DNA of 51,978 nt from Chitinophagales bacterium (GCA_015655015.1 JAATFV010000097.1:1-51978), one strand, 5' to 3'. Positions 1 through 8,218 are shown, numbered from the stretch's first letter. Program-made: numbers and translations. Notes: a model not told the origin generated them from the letters alone.

Positions 1-112
1 CAATCTTGGAACACACGCGGCCAACGGTTTGATTAGTACCGTCCACAACATACCAGTCGCGTTTAACGGTAGCCTCGTTCGCATGTTTGGTGGTGAAATG
101 TAATTTGCTCAT
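1..112 (-). CDS. rplM: 50S ribosomal protein L13, N-terminal part (runs off the window)
   Basis: Reading the minus strand from the ATG at 110-112 gives 37 residues beginning MSKLHFTTKHANEATVKRDW and continuing YVVDGTNQTVGR, the conserved start of bacterial L13 (the V-V-D-x-T/A-x-Q-x-x-G-R segment). L13 is a primary 23S rRNA binding protein of the large subunit, and its gene normally leads an rplM-rpsI operon. Only the N-terminal quarter is present; the gene continues past base 1. The start is well placed below a structured leader and a consensus promoter. Confidence 0.93.
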   Translation of the reverse strand, partial: MSKLHFTTKHANEATVKRDWYVVDGTNQTVGRVCSKI

Positions 113-197
113 TGTCTTGTTTTTTTAATTGAAGCCGCTGCTATCCCAGCGACACTAAAATTGTTTGGCGCCACCCCGTGGCCCGCTTTTAAAATTG
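113..197 (-). promoter_or_regulatory. Structured 5' leader of rplM
   Basis: From the predicted transcription start (near 196) to the rplM ATG there are about 83 nt with two hairpins: 170-182 (GCCAC, loop CCC, GTGGC) and 136-151 (CGCTG, 6-nt loop, CAGCG), followed by an A/U-rich stretch. L13 leaders in other phyla are targets of autogenous control, so this may be a ribosomal protein leader. The hairpins are seen in the sequence; the function is inference. Confidence 0.4.
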
Positions 198-202
198 GAC
201 CG

Positions 203-234
203 CAAAGGTAGGTCGAATACAGGCCATTTTCCAA
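203..234 (-). promoter_or_regulatory. Bacteroidota-type promoter of rplM
   Basis: On the minus strand the -7 box TACCTTTG (203-210) matches TAnnTTTG exactly. TTGG (231-234) sits 20 bp upstream in the -33 position. Orientation and distance fit rplM. Confidence 0.6.
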
Positions 235-392
235 GAAAAAGAGGAAGTATTTTGGAGGACACCTTTGTAATAAGCTGATTGTCAATAAAAAATTTGCTTG
301 CTTGTGATCCTCCATGAGAGAAAGGCCGGATTTTGCTGGGTTTTTACCGCTTTCATCGGTTTTTAAGGACAAACGCAGCGTAAAATTCAAAT

Positions 393-408
393 ACAACAAA
401 TATGTTGT
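393..408. promoter_or_regulatory. Inverted repeat ACAACA-AATA-TGTTGT, possible operator
   Basis: Six-base arms (393-398 and 403-408) lie just upstream of the TATATTTG box at 425-432, in the region expected to control the nucleotidyltransferase/XRE gene pair. Such antitoxin-like XRE proteins usually bind their own promoter. The rest of 235-551 holds no convincing gene. Confidence 0.35.
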
Positions 409-424
409 GTTTGTCAATTTTAAC

Positions 425-432
425 TATATTTG
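425..432 (+). promoter_or_regulatory. -7 box TATATTTG for the nucleotidyltransferase/XRE pair
   Basis: Exact match to TAnnTTTG on the plus strand, 120 bp before the first gene of the pair. The -33 position holds only a partial match (TATG). No other promoter is evident in 235-551. Confidence 0.4.
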
Positions 433-502
433 TTTTGTTATCCTGAGTTTCCTTAATAACCTAACATTCCTCATTATGCAAAGAAGACTAAGCTCCTGCA
501 GC

Positions 503-523
503 TACGGTAAGAGACGTACCGTA
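503..523. promoter_or_regulatory. Inverted repeat TACGGTA-N7-TACCGTA
   Basis: Perfect 7-bp arms (503-509 and 517-523) lie in the 5' untranslated region, 28 bp before the ATG at 552. It could be a second operator for the downstream XRE protein or an RNA hairpin over the leader. Function is inferred from position only. Confidence 0.35.
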
Positions 524-551
524 ATGCGCCAAAACATTAAAACAACCGTTT

Positions 552-998
552 ATGAATCTGAGCTTCAACACGCAAGGGAATCTCTACCAGACGATCGAAT
601 TAACGTATGAAGAATTTAATCAACAATTCGGCACGAATCAGCGAAGAATGGAGCAAATTAAAAATGCCCTGTCTTTTTTTCGTATTTTTCATTCCTGCGG
701 CTGCCAGGCCGTCTATATAGATGGCAGCTTTGTAAGCAAAAAAGAGTAGCCGGAAGATATAGATCTTTGTTTTGACCTCACCGGGGTAGATGCAGAAAAT
801 ATAGAAAGAGAATTCCCTCAGTTCTTTGATGTGAAAGAAATATCCAGGATCCATAGAACTTTACAGTGCCATATTTTTCACTTTGATGAAAATTATCAAC
901 GACTTTTCAATCTTCTTTCAGAAGACCGGGATGGCAAGCCGAAGGGACTTGTAAAATTAAACCTGAAAGATTTTCTTACTTATTATGATCAAAAATGA
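552..998 (+). pseudogene. DUF6932-like nucleotidyltransferase-family gene broken by one in-frame TAG
   Basis: From ATG 552 the frame stays open for 148 sense codons up to TGA at 996-998, except for a single TAG at 747-749. The product begins MNLSFNTQGNLYQTIELTYE and reads ...YIDGSFVSKKE-stop-PEDIDLCFDL...., the G-S-F/x-D-I-D signature of a nucleotidyltransferase fold (DUF6932-like). The stop falls between the GSF and the catalytic D-x-D, so the upstream fragment has no active site. The rest of the frame is intact, with no frameshift, so the mutation is recent, or the base is a sequencing error, or the codon is read through. The reading frame overlaps the ATG of the next gene by 14 bp, suggesting translational coupling. 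Pairs of this family with an XRE protein resemble toxin-antitoxin modules; that role is inference. Confidence 0.7.
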
Positions 999-2079
999 AA
1001 AACAATATAAGATCACAAAGAAAAAGCTGCTCAGCATTTATGACGAGATAAAGCAAATACAAAGCACAAACGAGCATCTTTCGGCAAAGGAACGGCTTAT
1101 CCTTGTTTCCCTGAAGACCATGCAGGATCAATTGGAGATCGAAATTGCAGCTTATGACCTTTTAAAAACAAAGGCATCACCCCTCCTGGAGGAAAGGAGC
1201 ATCGATGACCTGCCCAACCTTCTCATAGAATTTAAGATTCAATCTGGCATGACTCAAAAAGAATTTTCGGAAAAAGTCGGCATGAAAGAGCAGCAGCTTC
1301 AGCGTTATGAGGCAGAGAACTTCAAAAGCATTTCTTTTAAAAACCTTTTAAAGATCCTTCATGCTATCGGATTAAAGATCACTGTAAAAGGCCTTCCACT
1401 AAAAATCCCCGCAGGAACAAAAATCTCCTCCCGAACAAATAACTTCACAGAAAATAACGGAAACAATCCCATGTCATCCCCCATTCTCGATCTCGGCCGC
1501 AACACTTTCGGCAACCCCGCCAATAAAGGCAACCTCTTGTCACTAGAGGAAGCCCACGCCCTGCTGAACGAATGGGTCCCCAATGAACGCCTGCGGCTTC
1601 ACATGCGCCAGGTAGGCGCTGTCATGAAGGCATGGGCCCTGGAAAAAGAAGGGGCCGATGAACCAACAGCCCTTAAATGGGAGCTGGCCGGACTACTCCA
1701 TGATGCCGACTGGGAAAAATATCCCGAAGCGCATTGCCGGATCATCATTGAAAAACTGGAAGAGCTGCGCATCGACCCCGAAGTCATTCATTGTATCGCT
1801 TCGCATGGCCCGAAATATTTCGGAGTAGAACCGGAAAATACTATGGACAAAATGATCTATGTATTCGATGAATTATCCGGCTTCATCCACGCCTCCGCCC
1901 TGATCCGCCCTACCCGTTATGAAGGCATGGACGTAAAAGGCATTTTAAAGAAGCTAAAGACAGCCTCCTTCGCCGCCCAGGTGAGCCGGGACGATATCAG
2001 CGACGCCCTTTCCCGCATCGGCCAGCCCCTGGAAGAGATCATCCAATTCATCATCGATCACCAGAAAGAGGTGTTATAA
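985..2079 (+). CDS. XRE-family regulator fused to an HD-domain phosphohydrolase
   Basis: The 364-residue product has two unlike halves. Residues 1-140 form a helical N-terminus plus an XRE helix-turn-helix (SGMTQKEFSEKVGMKEQQLQ at about 87-106), as in antitoxin-like partners of nucleotidyltransferase genes. After an Asn-rich linker (about 150-163), residues 164-364 look like a complete stand-alone HD protein: H206, the HD pair at H239-D240 (GLLHDADWEKYP), and H274 in IASHG. An in-frame ATG at 1471 (M163) would start exactly the HD part, so the two halves may once have been separate genes joined by loss of a stop, or the HD part may also be translated on its own. The start at 985 overlaps the upstream broken gene. 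The substrate of the HD part is unknown. Confidence 0.8.
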   Translation: MIKNEKQYKITKKKLLSIYDEIKQIQSTNEHLSAKERLILVSLKTMQDQLEIEIAAYDLLKTKASPLLEERSIDDLPNLLIEFKIQSGMTQKEFSEKVGMKEQQLQRYEAENFKSISFKNLLKILHAIGLKITVKGLPLKIPAGTKISSRTNNFTENNGNNPMSSPILDLGRNTFGNPANKGNLLSLEEAHALLNEWVPNERLRLHMRQVGAVMKAWALEKEGADEPTALKWELAGLLHDADWEKYPEAHCRIIIEKLEELRIDPEVIHCIASHGPKYFGVEPENTMDKMIYVFDELSGFIHASALIRPTRYEGMDVKGILKKLKTASFAAQVSRDDISDALSRIGQPLEEIIQFIIDHQKEVL

Positions 2080-2082
2080 CAG

Positions 2083-2535
2083 CTAGTCGGCATTAGACGG
2101 CGATCCTCCGCCCCTCACCCTTATATACTCAAACCCGCCCCCATCTACTCCATTAACAGACAGGTACAATGTGTCCTGATGCAATTCAATGAGCTGGGCA
2201 AAATAAGGTAAATATGAAGGCCCCCCCGTATCAGCCACTTTGAACGTAATAGCAGACGCCGGCCCATTGGTATATACATTCTTTACATTGCCAACATTAT
2301 AGGTACCAGCCTCAGACAAATTCCCATTTACTGTCTTTTTGTAGTCATGATCTCCCTGCAGACTTAAGATGCAGACGGAATCAGGCCCCGGACGAAAGAT
2401 ACGTCCGGTTATCCCTCCATAGTAAAGTGTTAATTTCCAATCGCCGTACAACCGGCCATTTAAAGATCCGTCTTTTTTGCACCCGCCTGATAGTATTATC
2501 AGCAGTAACAAGCCCGAAGGCAGTAAAAATTTCAT
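2083..2535 (-). CDS. Secreted lipoprotein with lipocalin-like look
   Basis: Starting at the internal ATG 2533-2535 gives about 150 residues with a clean lipoprotein signal peptide (MKFLLPSGLLLLIILSGGCK, lipobox LSGGC). An upstream in-frame ATG at 2559 would put a charged stretch before the signal, so it is less likely. The mature part holds a G-D-W-K-L-T motif followed by beta-rich sequence, resembling Bacteroidota lipocalin-like domains. It probably sits in the inner leaflet of the outer membrane or in the periplasm. No specific function can be given. It converges with the XRE-HD gene, with only 3 bp between the stops. Confidence 0.65.
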   Translation of the reverse strand: MKFLLPSGLLLLIILSGGCKKDGSLNGRLYGDWKLTLYYGGITGRIFRPGPDSVCILSLQGDHDYKKTVNGNLSEAGTYNVGNVKNVYTNGPASAITFKVADTGGPSYLPYFAQLIELHQDTLYLSVNGVDGGGFEYIRVRGGGSPSNAD

Positions 2536-2655
2536 ATGAGGGTTTTCAGCATATGACAAAAGTGTCCGAAATCCCGTTGCACCCGGGCTCTACTAGTTTT
2601 CCATATACAGCCGCCGGAGTACGCCAAGGAAACCGGGCCGGATGGAGCTCCCAGC

Positions 2656-3423
2656 CTAAAAATCAATCCCAAACCACTTTTTCCGCTCTTTTTTCTGGTA
2701 CTTTTCGTAGTTGAACCTGTATAATTTGCCCGGACGATGAGGGACGTCCGATTCCAGCTCACCGGTATCCTCCAGCAGTCCCATAGAAAAGAATTTCTTC
2801 CGGAAATTGCGCCGGTCAAGCTTTACATCCAGGATAGCCTCGTACAGGTTCTGCAACTCCCGCAGCGAAAATTGTTTCGGCAAAAGACTAAAACCCAGGG
2901 GATGCTCCTGTATTCTTTTCTGCAGCCATTCATAACATACATTCAGGATCAGCTGATGATCAAACGCCATTTCGGACAGGGTCGTGACCCGGTGCCAATG
3001 CAGCTCATTATCATGTATTTTCAGCTTATGGTGCTCGATATTGATAAGAGAACAATAGGCGATCGTGACCACCCGGGCAGCAGGATGACGGCCTACCTCA
3101 CCAAATGCCTTGACCTGCTCCAGGTAAACATCATCCATGCCCGTACGCGCTTTCAGGATACGGTAAGCCGCCTGGTCCAGGTCTTCATGGTTGTGCACCA
3201 GGTCGCCCAGCAGGGACCATTTATTATCGAATTTCTCCAGATCGGATTTGATCAGCAACACTTTTAATTCATTATCGTCAAACCCGAAGATTACACAGTC
3301 CACAGAAATACCAATGATACCGTCGCTTTCCAGTTGCGTTAAAATGGTCTTGATATTCGTCTGACTGGTCAGGACTCCGTCGGTTGATACGGCAGCTTCG
3401 TTCGAAGGTGTTGCAGGGCTCAT
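2656..3423 (-). CDS. Nudix-fold transcriptional regulator (NrtR/AraR-like)
   Basis: The 255-residue product has an N-terminal Nudix fold (VDCVIFGFDDNELKVLLIK, about 42-60) and a C-terminal winged-helix region ending KLYRFNYEKYQKKERKKW. The Nudix box is degenerate: the segment around GDLVHNHEDLDQAAYRILKA lacks the REXXEE residues needed for hydrolysis, as expected for a ligand-sensing regulator rather than an enzyme. Relatives in Bacteroidota control NAD, arabinose or other sugar genes; the target here cannot be read from context. It is transcribed away from ligA, and the 103 bp between them can hold both promoters. Confidence 0.75.
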   Translation of the reverse strand: MSPATPSNEAAVSTDGVLTSQTNIKTILTQLESDGIIGISVDCVIFGFDDNELKVLLIKSDLEKFDNKWSLLGDLVHNHEDLDQAAYRILKARTGMDDVYLEQVKAFGEVGRHPAARVVTIAYCSLINIEHHKLKIHDNELHWHRVTTLSEMAFDHQLILNVCYEWLQKRIQEHPLGFSLLPKQFSLRELQNLYEAILDVKLDRRNFRKKFFSMGLLEDTGELESDVPHRPGKLYRFNYEKYQKKERKKWFGIDF

Positions 3424-3526
3424 AACTACGAATTTAATTCCTTTTCTGATATGCCTTCTTTTCCCCCGGTTAAAATTAACGGCGAGCCATTCGATTCACC
3501 TAAATTTACAGCATCAAATTTTCTGT

Positions 3527-5731
3527 ATGTATTCCTCCGAACAGACCCAACGACTAGAGAAACAAACTATGGCCCTGCTGGCAGCCGCCCGCAAACATCC
3601 GCTGGAAGCGGCTAAGCTGGAAGTGCTCAGGGATGTCCTGCGTTTCCATGAGTACCGTTATGCCATCATGAACGAGCCGCTGATCTCGGATTTTGAATAC
3701 GATACGTTATATAAGGAGCTGGAAAAGATCGAGGGAGAGCACCCCGGGCTCATAACACCCGATTCCCCTACCCAGCGGGTAGCCAGGGGGCTGACGAAAG
3801 AGTTCCCTACCGTTCAGCACCTGGTGCCCATGCTGTCCCTGGAAAATTCTTACAATGAGGACGACCTGCTGGATTGGGACCGGAAAGCCCGTGAGCTCAC
3901 GGGACTGGAAGAATTGGAATATTGTGTCGAACCCAAATTTGACGGGGCCAGCATTTCCCTGATCTACGAAAATGACTATTTACTTCGCGGAGTGACCCGG
4001 GGAGATGGAGTGGCAGGCGATGAGATCACTGCCAATATCCGGCAGATCCGTTCCGTACCCCTTTCCGCCGCCTTCTCCCGGTACGGCCTTTCCCAGATCG
4101 AAATCCGTGGGGAAGTGCTGATGAATAAGGATAATTTTAAAAAATATAATGAGCAGCTGGCCGAACAGAATATCGCCCCGCTGGCCAACCCCCGCAATGC
4201 CGCAGCCGGTTCCCTGAGAATAAAAGATCCCAAAGAAGTGAGCCGCCGCAATCTGGAAGCCTTTCTTTATCATGTGAGCTATTTTACGACGATCGAAGGC
4301 TGGCAGATGGCAGACGGACATCTTATCAGCCCCGAAGGCCAGGCCGCGGGTAACCGGAAGGGCGCCGGCAGCAAGTCCGATGCAGAAGGCCGGCCGGCCG
4401 AAGCACCGGTGCATCAGGCATTAAAAACCCATAGCGGATGTCTGAAAATGCTTTGGGACTTAGGCTTTCGCAGCCCGCAGAAAGAGAAAACAGTCGTCAA
4501 AGGAATACAAGCCGTGGTCGCCTATTGTCACGAGTTCGAAAAACAGCGGGATGACCTGCCCTACGAGATCGACGGCATGGTAATCAAGGTAAATTCCATC
4601 GCCCTGCAGGACCAGATGGGCATGACCACCCATCATCCCCGTTGGGCCATCGCCTTTAAGTTCAAAGCCCGGCAGGCCACCAGCACCCTGCGCGAGGTCA
4701 AATTCCAGGTAGGTCGTACCGGCAGCATCACCCCGGTAGCCAAGATCGACCCGGTGCCGCTCAGTGGAGTCACCGTTAGCTCCATCTCCCTGTTCAACGA
4801 GGAAGTGGTCCGTGAAAAAGATGTACGTATCGGGGACCGGGTATTAGTAGAACGGGCCGGAGACGTTATACCTTATATAGTCAAACCGCTGACAGAGCTC
4901 CGTACCGGCGCCGAAACAGCGATCGTCTTTCCCACCCATTGCCCGGTTTGCCATACCAGGCTGGAGAAGCCGGAAGGGGAAGCCGTATGGCGCTGCATAA
5001 ATATCAACTGTGAAGCCCAGGTAGTGGAACGCATTATCCATTTCGCCAGCAAGGATGCCATGGATATCCGCAGCTTCGGCGATGCCATCGTCAGGAAGCT
5101 GTTCAAGCTGGAATATCTGAAGAGCATACCGGGCATCTATACGCTTCCCTTTGATAAGATCCGGGAGATGGAGGGATTTGGAGAAAAAAGCGTGAGCAAC
5201 CTGCAATCGGCCATTGAGACCTCCAAACAGCAGCCCCTGCACCGGCTCATCTTCGGACTGGGCATCCGTTATGTCGGAGAGACTACGGCCAAGGTCCTTG
5301 CCGCCTCGGTCAGCGATCTGCTGGACCTTGCCGACCGCTCCCCGGAAGACCTGCTGAACCTGGAAGACGTAGGCCCCAAAGTGGCCACCAGCGTGTTTGA
5401 GTTCTTCCGCAACCCCGCCAACCTGGAGATCTTACACCAGCTGAAATCCCTGGGACTGACCCTGAAAAGCACCAAATCCACCGGGACAAAAGGGGGCAAC
5501 CTGAATGGGCAAACGTTCTTATTCACGGGCACCCTAAGCCGGCTGAAGCGATCCGATGCCGAAGAAACAGTGGAAAAGAACGGAGGGAAGCTGCTCAGCG
5601 GAGTGAGCAGCAAGCTCAACTACCTGGTGGTAGGGGAGGATGCCGGTAGTAAGCTGGAAAAAGCCAAAAAAATCACCTCGATCCAAATACTCACGGAAGA
5701 CGAATTTATAAAGCTCCTTGAAAAAGCGTAA
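3527..5731 (+). CDS. ligA: NAD-dependent DNA ligase
   Basis: Seals nicks in DNA during replication and repair using NAD+. The 734-residue product has the N-terminal Ia domain, the adenylation motif EPKFDGASISL with nucleophile K137, the OB fold, a four-cysteine zinc finger (CPVCHTRL...RCININC, about 471-495), helix-hairpin-helix repeats and a C-terminal BRCT domain (about 655-734). It is some 60 residues longer than typical LigA. Much of the extra length is a Gly/Ala/Glu/Arg-rich insert at about residues 258-300 (nt about 4298-4430), in the adenylation domain after FLYHVSYF. Because all catalytic motifs are intact, the enzyme is probably active. A TAAATTTA box at 3501-3508 may be the promoter. 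Confidence 0.97.
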   Translation: MYSSEQTQRLEKQTMALLAAARKHPLEAAKLEVLRDVLRFHEYRYAIMNEPLISDFEYDTLYKELEKIEGEHPGLITPDSPTQRVARGLTKEFPTVQHLVPMLSLENSYNEDDLLDWDRKARELTGLEELEYCVEPKFDGASISLIYENDYLLRGVTRGDGVAGDEITANIRQIRSVPLSAAFSRYGLSQIEIRGEVLMNKDNFKKYNEQLAEQNIAPLANPRNAAAGSLRIKDPKEVSRRNLEAFLYHVSYFTTIEGWQMADGHLISPEGQAAGNRKGAGSKSDAEGRPAEAPVHQALKTHSGCLKMLWDLGFRSPQKEKTVVKGIQAVVAYCHEFEKQRDDLPYEIDGMVIKVNSIALQDQMGMTTHHPRWAIAFKFKARQATSTLREVKFQVGRTGSITPVAKIDPVPLSGVTVSSISLFNEEVVREKDVRIGDRVLVERAGDVIPYIVKPLTELRTGAETAIVFPTHCPVCHTRLEKPEGEAVWRCININCEAQVVERIIHFASKDAMDIRSFGDAIVRKLFKLEYLKSIPGIYTLPFDKIREMEGFGEKSVSNLQSAIETSKQQPLHRLIFGLGIRYVGETTAKVLAASVSDLLDLADRSPEDLLNLEDVGPKVATSVFEFFRNPANLEILHQLKSLGLTLKSTKSTGTKGGNLNGQTFLFTGTLSRLKRSDAEETVEKNGGKLLSGVSSKLNYLVVGEDAGSKLEKAKKITSIQILTEDEFIKLLEKA

Positions 5732-5804
5732 GACATATAAGAATATTTTCTTACGTTACTGGTAATTCGAAAATCTTTTCCGTAACTTTAAGAAAATTGT
5801 AGGC

Positions 5805-6368
5805 ATGATTAGAAAACTCACCGGCGAAGTTTGGAAACCTTTGCAGTTTCCCGGCTGGAAACAACTCCGAAAAAAATATGCTCTTTCATCACTGGGTCGT
5901 GTAGCCAGTTACTCAGAAGATGTCCTGACCGATGGCAAATTGCTCAACGGCAGTCTTACAACCGGCTACAAAACACTCAACCTGCATCGCCCCGGCAACA
6001 ACGGCACACTCTACATCCATCGCGAGATCGCCCGTTTGTTCCTGGGTAAAGGTTCTGCGAAACACAAGTATGTCATTCATGTTAATCACAACAAGCTTGA
6101 CAATGCATCCAAAAATTTGAAATGGGCCACCCTCGAAGAGATGATCGCTCATCAGCAGAAAAGCCCTGCGAAGATCGCTTACAAAAAAGTTCAGGCCAAT
6201 CGCACGGTTGGATTGAAGCTGACGGCCACCCAGGTAAAAACTATTAAGAAAACGCTCTCGAGCAAAAACAGGCAGCTCACCATCAAGAAGCTGGCAGAGA
6301 AATACAACGTCAGCGAAATGACTATGTATCGCATCAAGAGCGGCGAAAATTGGGGCAGGATCAAATAG
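5805..6368 (+). CDS. NUMOD4/HNH endonuclease-like protein with C-terminal HTH
   Basis: The 187-residue product begins with a NUMOD4-like segment (GEVWKPLQFPGW, LSSLGRVASYS). An HNH_3-type core follows (IHREIARLFLG...HVNHNKLDNASKNLKWAT, about 72-112), then a basic C-terminal helix-turn-helix (IKKLAEKYNVSEMTMYRIKS, about 159-178). The H-x-N-H-N-x-x-N residues of the nuclease core are present. Such proteins resemble homing endonucleases but also occur as free-standing genes in Bacteroidota and phages. There is no intron, intein or phage context here. A TAACTTTA box lies at 5783-5790. A DNA-cleaving role is likely from the family; the target is unknown. Confidence 0.8.
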   Translation: MIRKLTGEVWKPLQFPGWKQLRKKYALSSLGRVASYSEDVLTDGKLLNGSLTTGYKTLNLHRPGNNGTLYIHREIARLFLGKGSAKHKYVIHVNHNKLDNASKNLKWATLEEMIAHQQKSPAKIAYKKVQANRTVGLKLTATQVKTIKKTLSSKNRQLTIKKLAEKYNVSEMTMYRIKSGENWGRIK

Positions 6369-6461
6369 ATCCCTCCTATCCTATCATCCTATCTCCGGAC
6401 AAACCTGGTTGCCCGGGTGGAATAACGAGCCTGAAGAAAAATCAGAAAGGAAAATATAGCT

Positions 6462-7124
6462 ATGTTGCAAGGCGCTACAGTCAGGTTTTTGAAAGACCTC
6501 AAAAAGAATAACAATCGGCCCTGGTTCGAAAAAAATAAAAGTGCATACCTGGCTGCAAAAGAAGATATAGACGCTTTTACACAACAGGTAATTGACGGAT
6601 TGGGCAAAATAGATGCAGATATTGCACCGCTTACGCCAAAGGATTGCACTTTTCGCATCTACCGTGACGTAAGGTTCTCCAAAGACAAATTACCCTATAA
6701 GACGAATATGGGCGCCTACTTCAACAAGGGGGGCAAAAAGGCGTCTACAGCGGGTTATTATTTTCATTGCGAACCTGGCCAGAGCATGGCAGGCGGCGGT
6801 CTATGGATGCCGATGCCTCCTGAGCTGAGCAAGGTCCGGCAGGAGATCGATTATAATTTTGAAGAGTGGAAAAAAATTGTCGGCCATCGCAATTATAAAA
6901 AGATCTTCCCCGACGGCGTAGACGGCATCGATGTGCTGGCCAGACCCCCCAAAGGTTATGAGGCGGAAAATCCGGCTATCGAATTCCTTAAAATGAAAAG
7001 TTTCGTCGTCCGTCGTTCCCTTTCAGACGCAGACCTGCAGTCCAAATCTCTTCTGAAAGAAGTATTAAAGACTTTTGAAACGATGAAGGATTTTATTCAT
7101 TTCCTCAATCGTTCTATGGAATAA
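6462..7124 (+). CDS. DUF2461 family protein
   Basis: The 220-residue protein matches the DUF2461 (TIGR02453) pattern along its whole length: N-terminal FLKDLKKNNNRPWFEKNK, the R-x-Y-R-D-V-R-F-S-K-D-K-x-P-Y-K segment (about residues 66-82), then GYYFHCEPG and GLWMPMPPEL. Cytosolic, no signal peptide. The biochemical function of the family is not established. It ends directly at a strong bidirectional terminator shared with asd. Confidence 0.9.
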   Translation: MLQGATVRFLKDLKKNNNRPWFEKNKSAYLAAKEDIDAFTQQVIDGLGKIDADIAPLTPKDCTFRIYRDVRFSKDKLPYKTNMGAYFNKGGKKASTAGYYFHCEPGQSMAGGGLWMPMPPELSKVRQEIDYNFEEWKKIVGHRNYKKIFPDGVDGIDVLARPPKGYEAENPAIEFLKMKSFVVRRSLSDADLQSKSLLKEVLKTFETMKDFIHFLNRSME

Positions 7125-7164
7125 TCAAACAGGCCCGGCCCTTCGGGCCGGGCCTGTTTGATTA
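7122..7164. terminator. Bidirectional terminator between the DUF2461 gene and asd
   Basis: A perfect 20-bp stem (7122-7141 with 7145-7164) with a TTC loop. The arms carry a G/C core (GGCCCGGCCC) flanked by A-rich 5' and T-rich 3' ends, so it works in both directions. It overlaps the stop codons of both converging genes. Confidence 0.85.
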
Positions 7165-8151
7165 AAGAAGTCCCTGCTGCAGCAGGTATTCCGCGATCTG
7201 TACGGCATTGGTAGCCGCCCCCTTCCGGAGATTATCGCTTACCACCCACATATTCAGCGTCTTTGCCTGTGTTTCATCCCTTCTCAATCTCCCCACGAAC
7301 ACCTCGTCTTTCTCGTGAGCGTCCTTAGGCATGGGATATAGCTGCTTAGCGGGATCATCCACCAGGATCACTCCGGGGGTCTCTGTCAGCAATTTTTTCA
7401 CTGCCTCCAGGTCGAATTCTTTTTCGAACTCTACATTCACTGCTTCACTATGCCCCCCAATTACGGGTATGCGTACGGTCGTTGCCGTTACACCGATGGA
7501 ATCATCCCGCATGATCTTCCTCGTCTCATTCACCATTTTCATTTCTTCCTTCGTATATCCATTATCGAGAAATACATCGATCTGGGGAATGGCGTTCAGA
7601 TCGATGGGGTATTTATAGGCCATCTCTCCCTGTGTTCCTTTTCTTTCATTCATTAGCTGCGTCACGGCTTTAACACCTGTTCCCGTTACACTCTGATAGG
7701 TAGACACGACGATCCTCTTTATCTTGTATTGCTTATGCAGGAGATTCAGGGCCACGACCATCTGGATCGTCGAACAGTTGGGATTGGCGATAATCTTATC
7801 TTCTTTTGTCAATGCATCCGCATTCAGTTCAGGTACAATCAGTTTTTTTGAAGGGTCCATCCTCCAGGCGGAAGAATTATCAATCACGGTAATGCCGGCT
7901 GCCGCAAATTTGGGAGCCCATTCCAGGGAAGTGCTGCCGCCTGCCGAAAAGATAGCCACATCGGGTTTAGCAGCAATGGCATCAGCCGCGCTCACTACCT
8001 TATATTTCTTACCCTTGAATTCCACTTCCTTTCCGACAGATCTTTCCGAAGCGACAGGGATCAGTTCCGTAACAGGAAAATTCCGTTCTGCCAGTACCGT
8101 TAACATTTTGGTGCCAACTAAACCCGTGGCGCCTACGACTGCAACTTTCAT
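7162..8151 (-). CDS. asd: Aspartate-semialdehyde dehydrogenase
   Basis: Reduces aspartyl-4-phosphate to aspartate semialdehyde, the branch point to lysine/diaminopimelate, methionine, threonine and isoleucine. The 329-residue product has the N-terminal NADP-binding GATGLVG motif, the catalytic cysteine C126 in NPNCSTIQM and the substrate-binding RIPVIGGHSEAV histidine. Length and start agree with the family. It is a single gene between two hairpins: a bidirectional terminator at its 3' end, and a leader that looks like a transcription attenuator upstream (8219-8379). Control by aspartate-family amino acids through the leader peptide is inferred. Confidence 0.96.
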   Translation of the reverse strand: MKVAVVGATGLVGTKMLTVLAERNFPVTELIPVASERSVGKEVEFKGKKYKVVSAADAIAAKPDVAIFSAGGSTSLEWAPKFAAAGITVIDNSSAWRMDPSKKLIVPELNADALTKEDKIIANPNCSTIQMVVALNLLHKQYKIKRIVVSTYQSVTGTGVKAVTQLMNERKGTQGEMAYKYPIDLNAIPQIDVFLDNGYTKEEMKMVNETRKIMRDDSIGVTATTVRIPVIGGHSEAVNVEFEKEFDLEAVKKLLTETPGVILVDDPAKQLYPMPKDAHEKDEVFVGRLRRDETQAKTLNMWVVSDNLRKGAATNAVQIAEYLLQQGLL

Positions 8152-8218
8152 TGTTTGTTTTATTTTTTATTTAGTTTTTAAAAGTCAAAATTGGTCCACA
8201 GAAACAATGGCCCGAAGC

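Noticed and set aside
314..610. 98-codon open frame on the plus strand
   Set aside because: It runs through the promoter and inverted repeats of the nucleotidyltransferase/XRE module, has no family pattern, and overlaps the real ATG at 552 in another frame.
5805..6368. Homing endonuclease within an intron or intein
   Set aside because: The gene stands between two intact genes (ligA and the DUF2461 gene) and interrupts neither; no intron structure is seen.
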